Assembly (NCBI GenBank): GCA_025358155.1
Contig: JANYKR010000039.1
Span: forward strand, 1 to 64,000
Length of the DNA: 64,000 nucleotides
Direction of reading: 5' to 3'
DNA from: Betaproteobacteria bacterium
GTDB taxonomy: Bacteria; Pseudomonadota; Gammaproteobacteria; Burkholderiales; Burkholderiaceae_C
Part shown: positions 34,258 through 42,483 of the stretch, one piece after another
Position numbering within the stretch: the first letter of the stretch is position 1
Layout of the letters: each line of letters starts with the position of its first letter
Program-made: the position numbers and the translations under genes
The notes under the pieces: generated by a model
What the model saw: only the letters and a program-made list of their open reading frames with translations
Database searches by the model: none
Told to the model about the DNA's origin: nothing

Positions 34258-35490
34258 ATGAGCCCCGAAGTGCAGGGCCTGCTCAGCGAAGTGCGCCGGC
34301 GCTTGTGGCGCGTGCAGCTGGTTGCGGCGGCCCGCCTGGCGCTGTGGGGCTCGGCCGGGTTGATGTTGCTCGCTGTGGTGCTGCACCTGAGCGCACGCCA
34401 GGTGCCCGCCGGCGCCGTGTTGATGGTCATCACCGCGCTGTGGGTTTTGATGCTGGCTTGGGCCGGCACGCGCCGCCCGGCCGACGCAGCCTGCGCACTC
34501 TGGGCCGACCGCCACCTCGGCGGCGCGTCGGCTTTCACCACCTTGCTTGAAACCGCACTGCGCGCGCAGGCCGCCCGACACCCGCAGGCCACCCAAAATC
34601 TGCAGGCCACCCAAAATCCGCAGGCCGTGCAGTGGCTGGAAAGCTGGGCCACGGCGCGGGTGCCGGCGGGCCTTCGCCGCCTGGCCGAACATCGCGATGC
34701 TGCGCCCTTGTCCAGGCCGCTGCTGGCCGTGCTGGTGTGCGCGGCACTCACGGCTGCGGTACTGTCCCTGCCGACCTTCGCGCCGACGCTGCAACAGCAA
34801 ACGGCCGCGTCCTCGCCGTCCGGCAAGGGTGATCCACAAACGCCACAAGCCCCACAAACGCCACAAACGCCACAAACGCCAGCGCAAGCTGATGCCGACA
34901 CCGCAAAGGGGGTCGACAGGCTCGCCGCAGCGCTGCGGGCTGCGTCACTGCAGCAGCCGGCCGAGCCGAGTCAGGCGCTTCGCGAAACCGGCCAAGCCCA
35001 GGCGGCAGCGCCCGACAAGGTCGACGGTGCGACGCCCGCAGCGCAGGCAGCAGCCAGGCCGACCGCTGAGCCGGCGCCGCGCAGCCTGCCGCCTTCCGGC
35101 ACAACCGCCGGCGCGGCTGGCCCGACGGCCGCTTTGCCCGCTGCCATGCCACCGGCCCCAGGCACTGGCAACAGCGCTGGCGCGGGCACGGGCAATGAGG
35201 CCGGCGACAGCCGTGACGCACGCGGCGACATGGCCGTTTCACCCGCCCCCCGAGGTACGATGCCTCAAGCCAGATCGATGCCGTGGCCCGGACCGGCGCC
35301 AAGGCAAGCCGACCGCGCCAGCCTGGGCAGCTACGAGGGCGATGCCTCGACACCGGGCGCAGCGTCAATGCCTGCGCTGGCCGCTGCGGCTGCGGCAACA
35401 CCCCCCGCAGCGCGCGACGCACCACGGCTGAGCCCGGCCGAGACGAGCTATGTACAAGCATGGATGAAGGCCAACGCACAACGCCGATGA
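34258..35490 (+). CDS. Membrane protein with long disordered tail
   Basis: A 410-residue protein of unknown function. Seen: two adjacent membrane helices about 20-40 (LVAAARLALWGSAGLMLLAVVL) and 48-66, a soluble helical part with SAFTTLLETALRAQAAR, another helix about 160-178 (PLLAVLVCAALTAAVLSL), then about 230 residues of Pro/Ala/Gln-rich disordered sequence with PQTP repeats, ending with a helical RLSPAETSYVQAWMKANAQRR. The architecture (paired helices, later helix, long tail) recalls DUF4175/membrane proteins near MoxR operons, but this is weak. ATG 34258 fits the operon spacing. Confidence 0.72.
   Translation: MSPEVQGLLSEVRRRLWRVQLVAAARLALWGSAGLMLLAVVLHLSARQVPAGAVLMVITALWVLMLAWAGTRRPADAACALWADRHLGGASAFTTLLETALRAQAARHPQATQNLQATQNPQAVQWLESWATARVPAGLRRLAEHRDAAPLSRPLLAVLVCAALTAAVLSLPTFAPTLQQQTAASSPSGKGDPQTPQAPQTPQTPQTPAQADADTAKGVDRLAAALRAASLQQPAEPSQALRETGQAQAAAPDKVDGATPAAQAAARPTAEPAPRSLPPSGTTAGAAGPTAALPAAMPPAPGTGNSAGAGTGNEAGDSRDARGDMAVSPAPRGTMPQARSMPWPGPAPRQADRASLGSYEGDASTPGAASMPALAAAAAATPPAARDAPRLSPAETSYVQAWMKANAQRR
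34584..34626 (+). repeat. Two tandem 18-bp repeats plus partial copy
   Basis: Unit of 18 bases starting GCAGGCCACCCAAAAT, two full copies (34584-34601, 34602-34619) and a partial third. It encodes a Gln-Ala-Thr-Gln-Asn type linker in the membrane protein at 34258. Confidence 0.88.
34834..34878 (+). repeat. Five tandem 9-bp repeats
   Basis: Unit CCACAAACG in five copies, the second with two base changes. It encodes Pro-Gln-Thr repeats at the beginning of the disordered tail of the membrane protein. Confidence 0.9.
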
Positions 35491-36518
35491 GCACCGATCC
35501 CGCCACCGATCCCGCCACCGCCAGCGCCAGCGCCACCGACAACGACTACGCCGACGCGCACCGCCGGCTGCAGGCCTTGCGCACGCTGCTCGGGCAAGTG
35601 ATCGTCGGGCAAGAGTCGCTGATCACCCACCTGATCACCGCCGTTTTTGCCGGCGGCCATGTGCTGCTCGAAGGCTTGCCAGGTCTGGGCAAGACGCATC
35701 TGGCCAAGGCGCTGGCGGCGGCGCTGGGGCTGCAATGGGCGCGGGTGCAATGCACGCCCGACCTGATGCCTGCCGACATCACCGGCGGCGAGATCTACGC
35801 CACTGCGGCCGGCGGCGCATCGAGTTTCGAGTTCAGGCCGGGCCCGGTCTTTGCCCAGCTTGTGCTGGTCGACGAGATCAACCGGGCGACGCCGCGCACC
35901 CAGGCTGCGCTGCTCGAAGCCATGCAGGAACGGCAGGTCACGCATGCGCTGGTCAGCCACCGCCTGCCCAGCCCATTTTGTGTGCTGGCGACGCAAAACC
36001 CGATCGAACTCGAGGGCACCTACCCGCTGCCCGAGGCGCAGCTCGACCGCTTCATGTTCAAGCTCACCGTGCCGTTTCCGGACAGGGTCGCGCTGCGCCA
36101 GATGCTCGACGTGTCACTCGACACCGAGCCCTCGGACACGCTGCACAGCGTCGCCGGCGCTGCCGATGTGCTGCGCATCACGCAACTGTGCCGTACGGTG
36201 CTGCTGGCCGAGCGCTGCAAGGACGCGGCGGTCGATCTGATCCTTGCCACCCAGCCCGACGCCAGCGGCACTGATTCGTCACTGCGGCGGCACATCCGGT
36301 ACGGCGCCAGCCCGCGCGCGCTGCAGGCGGTGGTGCGCGCGGCGCGGGTGCGCGCACTGATGGCCGGGCGCGCGCATGTCGATGTCGATGACCTCGAAGC
36401 GCTGGCCCTGCCGGTGCTGCGCCACCGCATCTTGCTGCGCTTGGAGAGCGAGCTCGACGGCATGGACGCAGACGCCACGCTGACATCGATCATCAACGCA
36501 TGGCGAGCGCGACTGTGA
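35487..36518 (+). CDS. MoxR-family AAA+ ATPase
   Basis: Chaperone-like ATPase that partners with VWA-domain proteins to insert metals or mature complexes. Seen in 343 residues: Walker A GLPGLGKT at 63-70, sensor entry QCTPDLMPADITGGEIY, Walker B LVLVDEINRA (Asp129-Glu130), ALLEAMQERQVT, sensor 1 VLATQNPIELEGTYPLPEAQLDRF (split over about 163-186) and the C-terminal lid with YGASPRALQAVVRAARVRALM. These are the hallmarks of the MRP/MoxR branch. ATGA overlap with the upstream gene sets the start; an in-frame ATG at 35460 would add nine residues. DUF58 and VWA genes follow, the classical MoxR setting. Confidence 0.93.
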   Translation: MSTDPATDPATASASATDNDYADAHRRLQALRTLLGQVIVGQESLITHLITAVFAGGHVLLEGLPGLGKTHLAKALAAALGLQWARVQCTPDLMPADITGGEIYATAAGGASSFEFRPGPVFAQLVLVDEINRATPRTQAALLEAMQERQVTHALVSHRLPSPFCVLATQNPIELEGTYPLPEAQLDRFMFKLTVPFPDRVALRQMLDVSLDTEPSDTLHSVAGAADVLRITQLCRTVLLAERCKDAAVDLILATQPDASGTDSSLRRHIRYGASPRALQAVVRAARVRALMAGRAHVDVDDLEALALPVLRHRILLRLESELDGMDADATLTSIINAWRARL

Positions 36519-37399
36519 TGCGCGCTGCGCTGCCCAGCGAGCCGGAGCTGCGCAGCTTCGCGTCTGCGGCCGCGCAGTTGTTGATCGAGCGGCTGCCGCG
36601 CGCCAGCGGTGCGCGCGCCGGGTCGCGCCGCGCCGGCATCGGCCTGCAGCATTTTGATCACCGTGACTATGCCCCGGGCGACGAAGTCCGGCATATCGAC
36701 TGGCGCCAGACGGCGCGGCGGCTGCGGCCGATCTTGCGCCGCTTCGAGTCGGAGTCGGTGACCGACTGGACGTTGGTGCTCGACGCCAGTTCGTCGATGG
36801 CGGTTCAGGATGCGGCCAAGTGGCAGTCGGCGGTGCAGATGGCGGCGGCGCTGAGTTACGCGTTGCTGCAGCTCGGCCACCGGGTCGGGTTGCTGGTCTT
36901 CGGCGAGCGGGTGCTGGCGCAAGTGGCGCGCGGCCGTGCCCAACACCACTACGCCGCCATCGCCCGGGTGCTGGCCGCACTGCAGCCGGCGCGCCGGGGC
37001 GAACGCTCGGCGCTGGGCGTGTGCGCGCAGCACCTGCACGGCGCCGCGTCGGTCTTCGTGATCGGCGATTTTCTGGCCCATGACGAGATGCGCCGCGACC
37101 TGGGCGCCATGGCCGCGCGCTGCACCACCTTGCACGTCATGCAGCTGCACGATGCCGCCGAGACGGCGCTGAGCGAGGGGGGTGACGTCGATCTCGAAGA
37201 TGTCGAGACCGGTGCGCGCATGCCGGTGCGCGCCGACGCGCACGCCAGCCGGCTCGCCAGCGGCGAACGCGCGGCGATGACCCAGCGCTTGCGCAGTTTC
37301 TGCAACCGCAGCGCTGTCGCTTTCACCGACTGGGACATCGCGCAGCCGTGGCAGCACACGCTGCTGGGTCACCTGGTCCAGGCGCGATCACGTTGTTGA
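36518..37399 (+). CDS. DUF58 domain (VWA-like) protein
   Basis: A 293-residue cytoplasmic protein of the DUF58 family, constant partner of MoxR ATPases. Seen: the DUF58 signature DYAPGDEVRHIDWRQTARR at about 49-67, followed by a VWA-like fold with metal-site motif LDASSSM (Asp-x-Ser-x-Ser), ALSYALLQLGHRVGLLVFG and VFVIGDFL. It is shorter than the typical membrane-anchored forms and lacks membrane helices. ATG 36518 shares one base with the MoxR stop (TGATG); ATG 36500 is an alternative. Inferred role: adaptor between MoxR and the membrane VWA proteins downstream. Confidence 0.9.
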   Translation: MRAALPSEPELRSFASAAAQLLIERLPRASGARAGSRRAGIGLQHFDHRDYAPGDEVRHIDWRQTARRLRPILRRFESESVTDWTLVLDASSSMAVQDAAKWQSAVQMAAALSYALLQLGHRVGLLVFGERVLAQVARGRAQHHYAAIARVLAALQPARRGERSALGVCAQHLHGAASVFVIGDFLAHDEMRRDLGAMAARCTTLHVMQLHDAAETALSEGGDVDLEDVETGARMPVRADAHASRLASGERAAMTQRLRSFCNRSAVAFTDWDIAQPWQHTLLGHLVQARSRC

Positions 37400-39129
37400 G
37401 CTGGGTCACACCGGTCTGGCTGGTCGGGCTGGTGCTGCTGCCGGCGATTCGCTGGCTGCATCGCGGCGGTCGCCACCGGCTGGCGCTGCCGGTGGCCCAT
37501 CTGGGTCTGTGGCGAGGCGCGGCCGCCAGCCCCGCCGCAGCGGGCCAACGCCGCCCGCCCGACCCGGCCTGGCGGCGCCGCGCGCTGCTGACTGCCCTGG
37601 TGCTGACAGCACTGGCCGAGCCGCAGCTGCCCCGTCAGCGGCCGGACATCACGCTGTGGGTCGATGATTCAGTCAGCCTGCTGACGCGCGAAGCCCAAGG
37701 CACCCGCTTGGCCGATGGCTTGGCGCAGGCACGGTCGCTGCTGGCCGGGATGCCGGGCGCCGAGGTTGACGTGCGCACACTGAGCGACCCCTGGCACAGC
37801 CTCGGCCCGCTCAGCGACGCCAGCACGGCTATGCTGACCCAGGGTGCCGGGCGCAACCCGCCGCAGCCGCCGCCTGCCGGCCTGCTGCGCAGCGACAAGC
37901 TGCAGTGGCTGCTCACCGATGGCACCCAGCCGAGCTGGCTTGGCTGGCCGGGGGGCAGGCGCCCGGACCGTACGCTCTCGGTCGGCAAGTTGACCCGCAA
38001 CGTCGCGGTCGAGCGCTTCTCAGCGCGACGAAACCTCGACCAACCCGACAAGCTGGACTTGCTGCTCAAGCTCAGCAACGGCGGCGACAGTGTCGAAACC
38101 CGCAGCGTTGTCATCGCCAGCGAGGCCGGAGAGCTGGCCAGGGCTGCCCGCCAACTCCAGCCCGGCGCCTCGGTGCTGGTGCTGTTGCAGGTGCAGGCGA
38201 CAGTCGCGGCGGCCGGCTGGGTCCGCGCCACGCTGCAGCCCGGCGACGCGCTGGCCGAAGACGATCAAATCGCGCTCGACCTCGCCCCGCTTCGCGCCCG
38301 CCCGGTGGCGACCGATCCCGCCTGCCCCGCAGCGCTGGTCGCCGCAGTGGCCGCCCACCCCGGCCTGGTGATTGCCGCCTACGCAGCCCCCTACACGGCC
38401 AGCAACCCGGCCAACAACCCAGCCCCCAACCCGGCCAGCAGCCCGGCCACCAACCCAGCCGCCAACCCGGCCGCCGTGCTCGACTGCGGCACAGCCCGCA
38501 GCGGCGCCCCGCTGCCGACGGTCCGCGTGCTGGCGCAGCGCACGCCGTCGTGGCCGACCGGCGCGGCGCGCTGGTCAACCCGGGTGGCCCCCGCCAGCCG
38601 CCTCCGGCTCGATGCCGACAGCCTGCCGGTGGCGGCACGGCTGCAGGCGACGCCGGCGGATGCGGTGCTGCTGGCCATCGGCGACGAGCCGGTGATCATC
38701 AGCCGGGGCGGACCCGCTACGCTGCTGGAGACCTCCGTGGACTTTGCCGCGCTGGCCAACCTGCACGGCCCGCAAATCCCCTTGCTGCTGAACCTGATGC
38801 TCGAGCAGGTGCTCGGCCCTGGCTTGCTCGATGGCATCGCCCTCACGCAGCGCAGCCCGACGGCGGCGAGGGTGGTGCCGTCGCGGCCCGCAGCCGACAC
38901 GCCGGGCGAGAGCCCGTCGCGCGAGTCGCGCCTGTTGCGTGGTGCCACCCAGCCGCTGCTGGCCCTGGCTGCGCTGGTGCTGCTGTGGGAAATCGGCGCG
39001 CTGGCGCGTCAAGGCTGGCAGCAGCGGCGCGCGGAGGCGTCTCGCCACGGCAGCGCCGCGCACCGGCCGGGCCCGGTGGCACGACCGCTTGCCGCTTCGG
39101 GCAAGCCCGCCGAGGTGCCGGTCGAGTGA
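37396..39129 (+). CDS. BatA-like membrane protein with degenerate VWA domain
   Basis: A 577-residue protein resembling BatA/aerotolerance-type proteins. Seen: an N-terminal helix (TPVWLVGLVLLPAIRWL) followed by a short basic loop and a second helix about 61-80, the BatA double-transmembrane start; a VWA-like strand with LWVDDSVSLL (Asp90-x-Ser92-x-Ser94); a long extracytoplasmic part; a Asn-Pro-Ala repeat tract about 336-359; a last membrane helix about 520-540 (PLLALAALVLLWEIGAL) and a basic tail. TTG 37396 overlaps the DUF58 stop; TTG 37393 is equally possible. It probably displays its VWA domain in the periplasm. Confidence 0.82.
   Translation: MSWVTPVWLVGLVLLPAIRWLHRGGRHRLALPVAHLGLWRGAAASPAAAGQRRPPDPAWRRRALLTALVLTALAEPQLPRQRPDITLWVDDSVSLLTREAQGTRLADGLAQARSLLAGMPGAEVDVRTLSDPWHSLGPLSDASTAMLTQGAGRNPPQPPPAGLLRSDKLQWLLTDGTQPSWLGWPGGRRPDRTLSVGKLTRNVAVERFSARRNLDQPDKLDLLLKLSNGGDSVETRSVVIASEAGELARAARQLQPGASVLVLLQVQATVAAAGWVRATLQPGDALAEDDQIALDLAPLRARPVATDPACPAALVAAVAAHPGLVIAAYAAPYTASNPANNPAPNPASSPATNPAANPAAVLDCGTARSGAPLPTVRVLAQRTPSWPTGAARWSTRVAPASRLRLDADSLPVAARLQATPADAVLLAIGDEPVIISRGGPATLLETSVDFAALANLHGPQIPLLLNLMLEQVLGPGLLDGIALTQRSPTAARVVPSRPAADTPGESPSRESRLLRGATQPLLALAALVLLWEIGALARQGWQQRRAEASRHGSAAHRPGPVARPLAASGKPAEVPVE
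38401..38472 (+). repeat. Six degenerate 12-bp repeats in the BatA-like gene
   Basis: Unit close to ASCAACCCRGCC, six copies, encoding Asn-Pro-Ala-type tetrapeptides in the extracytoplasmic part of the protein. Confidence 0.85.
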
Positions 39130-41663
39130 ACCTCAAGGGCGCACGCACCTGGGTCGCGCTGGCCTTGCAATTGGCCGCGCTGGGGGTGCTGGTTGTGGCG
39201 CTGCTGGGTGGCTCGTGGCTGGACCCGCGCAGCCGGCCGCGTGTGCTGGTGCTGCTGGATCGGTCCCAGAGCGTGCCGCAGGCGGACGCCGACCAGGCGC
39301 TTGCGGCGGCGGTTCGGGCGGCCAAAGCTGCCGGGGTGGGCGAGGTGCAGCTGCTGGAGTTTGCCGGCCGGCCGGCCACAGCTACCGCAGCGAGCGCAGC
39401 GGCCTCGACCAGCACCCCGGCCACGGGCCCGGCGGACACGCTGAGCCCGGCTTCGACCCACATCGAAGCGGCGCTGGACGCAGCCTTGGCCGCCCATGCA
39501 CAGTCGCCCTTTGCCAGCCTCGTGATCATCTCTGACGGCCTGGAGAACGAGGGCGATGCGGCACGCGCCTTGGCTGCGGTGCGGGGGGCCGGGCTGCCGC
39601 TGCAGTGGCTGGCGGTGGGCCGTGCACCACCGCCCACCCGCATCGCGCAGGTGCTGGCGCCGCAGCGCGCGCTGGCCGGCCAGCGGATCGACATCAGCGT
39701 GCAGTTGGTGGGCCCATCGGTGGGGCAATCGGCGAGGCAATCGGCGGGGCAATCTGCCGGCAAATCAGCCGACCCGTCGGGCCAGCGCCTGCAGGTCAAG
39801 GCAACCACCCACGCCCCGGGCGGCGAGACCTGGGTGAGCCGCAGCCCGGCGGATGGCGCCGGCCGGGCAACGGTCAGCCTCGACGCCAGCCACACCGGCG
39901 CGCTGCGGGTGGATCTGGCCCTGGAGGACCCGGCAACAGCCCGTGTGCTCGACAGCTTGCCCGACGCCGCGCTGATCGATGTCGCAGCGCCCGCGGCCAT
40001 GCTGTACGTGCAGGGGTCGGCCGGGCCCCTGGCGCGCAGCCTGGTCAACGGCGGCTGGTCGCTGAAGGTGGTTGCCGCCGCGCAGCTCGATGCCCAGGCC
40101 GACGCGCTGGCCGGCTACCAGGCGGTGGTGCTCGATGACGTCGCCGTGTCTGCCGCCAGCCCGCGTTTCTGGCGGGCGCTGGCCGATGCCGTGCGGCAGC
40201 GTGGGCTCGGCCTGCTGGTGCTGGGCGGTGAACAGGCTTTCGCGGCAGGCGGCTACCGAGAATCGACGCTCGAGACGGTGTTGCCGGTGTTGTCGGAGCC
40301 GGCCGCGCTCGACCAACCGGCGGCCATCGTCTTTGCGGTAGACAAATCAGGCAGCATGGGCCAGGGCAGTGCGGGCGTTGATCGCTTTGCACTGGCGCAG
40401 CGCGCGGTGCTGGAGACCGCGCGCGGCCTGACCGAACGCGATGCGCTGGGCCTGGTGGTGTTTGATGTGCTGCCGCGGGTGCTGATCCCGCTGGGCCCCG
40501 CCGCTGCTGGCACGCTGGCCCTGGCGCGCGATTGGCAGGCCAGCCCGGGCGGCGGGACCCGACTCGCGCCGGCGCTCGATGCGGCGATCGCCCAGCTTGA
40601 GCGCTCGGCTGCGGCCCGGCGTTTGCTGGTGCTGGTGACCGATGGCTTTGTCGATGACGCACCACTGACCGGGCTGCGCGAGCGGCTTGAGCGCTCGCAC
40701 ATCGAGACCATCGCCCTGGCCGTCGGGCCCGACGCCGATGTCGCGGCTCTGCAGCGGCTGGTCGGCGCGGCAACCGGCGCGGGGCAGGTGATTCGGGTGG
40801 ACCAGGCCGCCGGGCTGCCGCTGGCCATGCGCTCGGGGCTGGAGCGCCGCCGCACAAAGCTGGAGCGCGGCAGCCTGGCCGTGCAGCAGCGGCAGCCCCT
40901 GCCGTTTGCGCCCGGGAGCTGGGCCGACTGGCCGGCCGTCGCGGCTTACGCGGTCACCCGCGCCCGACCCGAGGCGGTGGTGGCGGTGCAAAGTGAGCGC
41001 GGCGACCCGCTGATCGCCTACCAGCGCTCTGGCCTGGGCCGGGTGGCGGTGGTCACCAGCGGTCTGGGGCGCGGCACGCCGTTGTGGTTGCCGTGGCAGC
41101 AATGGCCCCGGCTGGCCGGCGGGCTGGCCGAGTGGATCGGGGGCACGGACGGAGCGGTTTCGCTCACGGTGTCGGATTTGCCCGGCGCGCTGCAGGTTGA
41201 GGCCGAGGTCCGCCCTGGCCTGGGCTTGGGCGAGTCCGCTGGCGTGTCCATCGCGGTCGACACGCCGGTGTCCCGAGGGCAAGTGCTGGCCACCGAAGCA
41301 CTTGCAGCGGGGCGGCTGCGCGCAACGCTGCCCAACGCAGGGCCTGGCCTCTACAGCTTTGTGGTGTCGGATGCGCAAGGGTCCAGGCGGTACCTGCACC
41401 TGCGGCGCGATCGGGCCGAGAACGAGGCCTGGGGCATCAACCCGGCCGTGGACACCTGGGTGGCCAGCGGGCTCGCCAGCCGCTGGCGTGCGGACTTCCC
41501 GGCCCGCGGCGGCGAAGGGCTGCGCCGGCCCGCCGACCGCTGGTTGATCGGGCTCGCTCTGGCCCTGTTCTTGTCAGGCGTTGTGGTCGACCGGGCGGGG
41601 CTGCAGCGCCTGGGCTCGCGGCAAGCCTTGCGCCGGTGGCGTTGGCATTGGCCCTCACGCTGA
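39126..41663 (+). CDS. Large membrane protein with two VWA domains
   Basis: An 845-residue protein, last gene of the run. Seen: an N-terminal membrane helix (ALALQLAALGVLVVALLGG); first VWA-like domain with LDRSQS (Asp45-x-Ser47-x-Ser49) and VIISDGLENEGDA; a Gln-Ser-Ala repeat near 200-215; a glutamine-amidotransferase-like part (VLDDVAVS, then GLGLLVLGGEQAFAAGGY); a second VWA with a full metal site VDKSGSMGQG (Asp406-Ser408-Ser410) and VTDGFVDD; then beta-rich domains and a C-terminal helix about 808-826. This layout matches the large VWA proteins found with MoxR/DUF58/BatA sets. GTG 39126 overlaps the upstream stop (GTGA). Confidence 0.87.
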   Translation: MNLKGARTWVALALQLAALGVLVVALLGGSWLDPRSRPRVLVLLDRSQSVPQADADQALAAAVRAAKAAGVGEVQLLEFAGRPATATAASAAASTSTPATGPADTLSPASTHIEAALDAALAAHAQSPFASLVIISDGLENEGDAARALAAVRGAGLPLQWLAVGRAPPPTRIAQVLAPQRALAGQRIDISVQLVGPSVGQSARQSAGQSAGKSADPSGQRLQVKATTHAPGGETWVSRSPADGAGRATVSLDASHTGALRVDLALEDPATARVLDSLPDAALIDVAAPAAMLYVQGSAGPLARSLVNGGWSLKVVAAAQLDAQADALAGYQAVVLDDVAVSAASPRFWRALADAVRQRGLGLLVLGGEQAFAAGGYRESTLETVLPVLSEPAALDQPAAIVFAVDKSGSMGQGSAGVDRFALAQRAVLETARGLTERDALGLVVFDVLPRVLIPLGPAAAGTLALARDWQASPGGGTRLAPALDAAIAQLERSAAARRLLVLVTDGFVDDAPLTGLRERLERSHIETIALAVGPDADVAALQRLVGAATGAGQVIRVDQAAGLPLAMRSGLERRRTKLERGSLAVQQRQPLPFAPGSWADWPAVAAYAVTRARPEAVVAVQSERGDPLIAYQRSGLGRVAVVTSGLGRGTPLWLPWQQWPRLAGGLAEWIGGTDGAVSLTVSDLPGALQVEAEVRPGLGLGESAGVSIAVDTPVSRGQVLATEALAAGRLRATLPNAGPGLYSFVVSDAQGSRRYLHLRRDRAENEAWGINPAVDTWVASGLASRWRADFPARGGEGLRRPADRWLIGLALALFLSGVVVDRAGLQRLGSRQALRRWRWHWPSR
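39722..39769 (+). repeat. Four tandem 12-bp repeats in the double-VWA gene
   Basis: Unit GRGGCAATCGGC, four copies with some changes in the last, encoding Gly/Ala-Gln-Ser-Ala tetrapeptides between domains. Confidence 0.88.
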
Positions 41664-41717
41664 CCCGCAGACGTTGACGCCATCCGCCGCACGCCGGCTG
41701 ATCAGCCCCACCCGCCA

Positions 41718-42437
41718 TCAGCCCTTACCCGCATTCAGAAAGGCCCGCGCCCAGTCGCCGTGCCGGCCGGTGGCGATGGCCTCGTGCGTGCCATCGGCCG
41801 CCACCCGCCCATCGCGCATCAGCAACACCCGGGCCCCCAGCTGGATCGCGTCGGCCGGATCGTGGGTGATGATGATCGCCGCCAGCCCGCCGGCGAGCCT
41901 GGCTTTCAGGCGCGCCAGCAGGTCAATCCGGGTGAGCCGGTCGACGTTGCCAAACGGCTCGTCGAGCAGCAGCAGCTGGGCCTCGGCCGCCAGCGCCCGC
42001 GCCAGCGACACACGCTGCGCTTCACCGCCCGACAGCGAGGCCACATCGCGCCCGTCCATCGCTGTCAGGCCCATGTCTTGCAGCGCCGCACGGGCCCGTG
42101 CCTGGCGGCTGGCCTTGTCGGCCGCGTGGATGGCAAACGCGACATTGCCCACCGCGTCGAGATGCGAAAACAGCGTGGCATCCTGAAACGCCAGCGCCAG
42201 CGCCCGGCGCTCCGGTGCCACCCGTACCTTGCCGGCGGCAGACACCTCGCTGCCCTGCAGATGAACGCTGCCGTGGGTGGGCGCGTCGAAGCCCGCGATC
42301 ATGCGCATCAGCGACGTCTTGCCGCTGCCCGACGGGCCCAGGATGGCCAGCACCTCGGCGCTGGCCAGCTCGAAGGACACCTGCGACACCACCGCCCGGC
42401 CGGCAATCACCCGCGACAAGGATTTCACTTCAAGCAT
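41718..42437 (-). CDS. ABC transporter ATP-binding protein, ferric iron type
   Basis: Energizing subunit of an importer, 239 residues. Seen: Walker A LGPSGSGKT, Q-loop AFQDATLF, signature LSGGEAQRVSLARAL, Walker B LLLLDEPFGNVD and switch His IITHDPADA. It is short, lacking the C-terminal regulatory OB domain of the longer FbpC/PotA proteins. ATG 42437 begins at the standard MLEVKSLS start; the longer upstream frame would overlap the permease gene and is not family-like. It is the third gene of the minus-strand operon binding protein, permease, ATPase. Confidence 0.9.
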   Translation of the reverse strand: MLEVKSLSRVIAGRAVVSQVSFELASAEVLAILGPSGSGKTSLMRMIAGFDAPTHGSVHLQGSEVSAAGKVRVAPERRALALAFQDATLFSHLDAVGNVAFAIHAADKASRQARARAALQDMGLTAMDGRDVASLSGGEAQRVSLARALAAEAQLLLLDEPFGNVDRLTRIDLLARLKARLAGGLAAIIITHDPADAIQLGARVLLMRDGRVAADGTHEAIATGRHGDWARAFLNAGKG

Positions 42438-42483
42438 GACGCAAGCGCTCCGCTGAACCGACGACCTGACCGGTGCAAGGGCC

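Noticed and set aside
37905..39125. Plus-strand N-terminal extension of the double-VWA frame
   Set aside because: It runs out of frame through the BatA-like gene and is Arg/Pro/Ala-rich without family likeness; the real start is the GTG at 39126.
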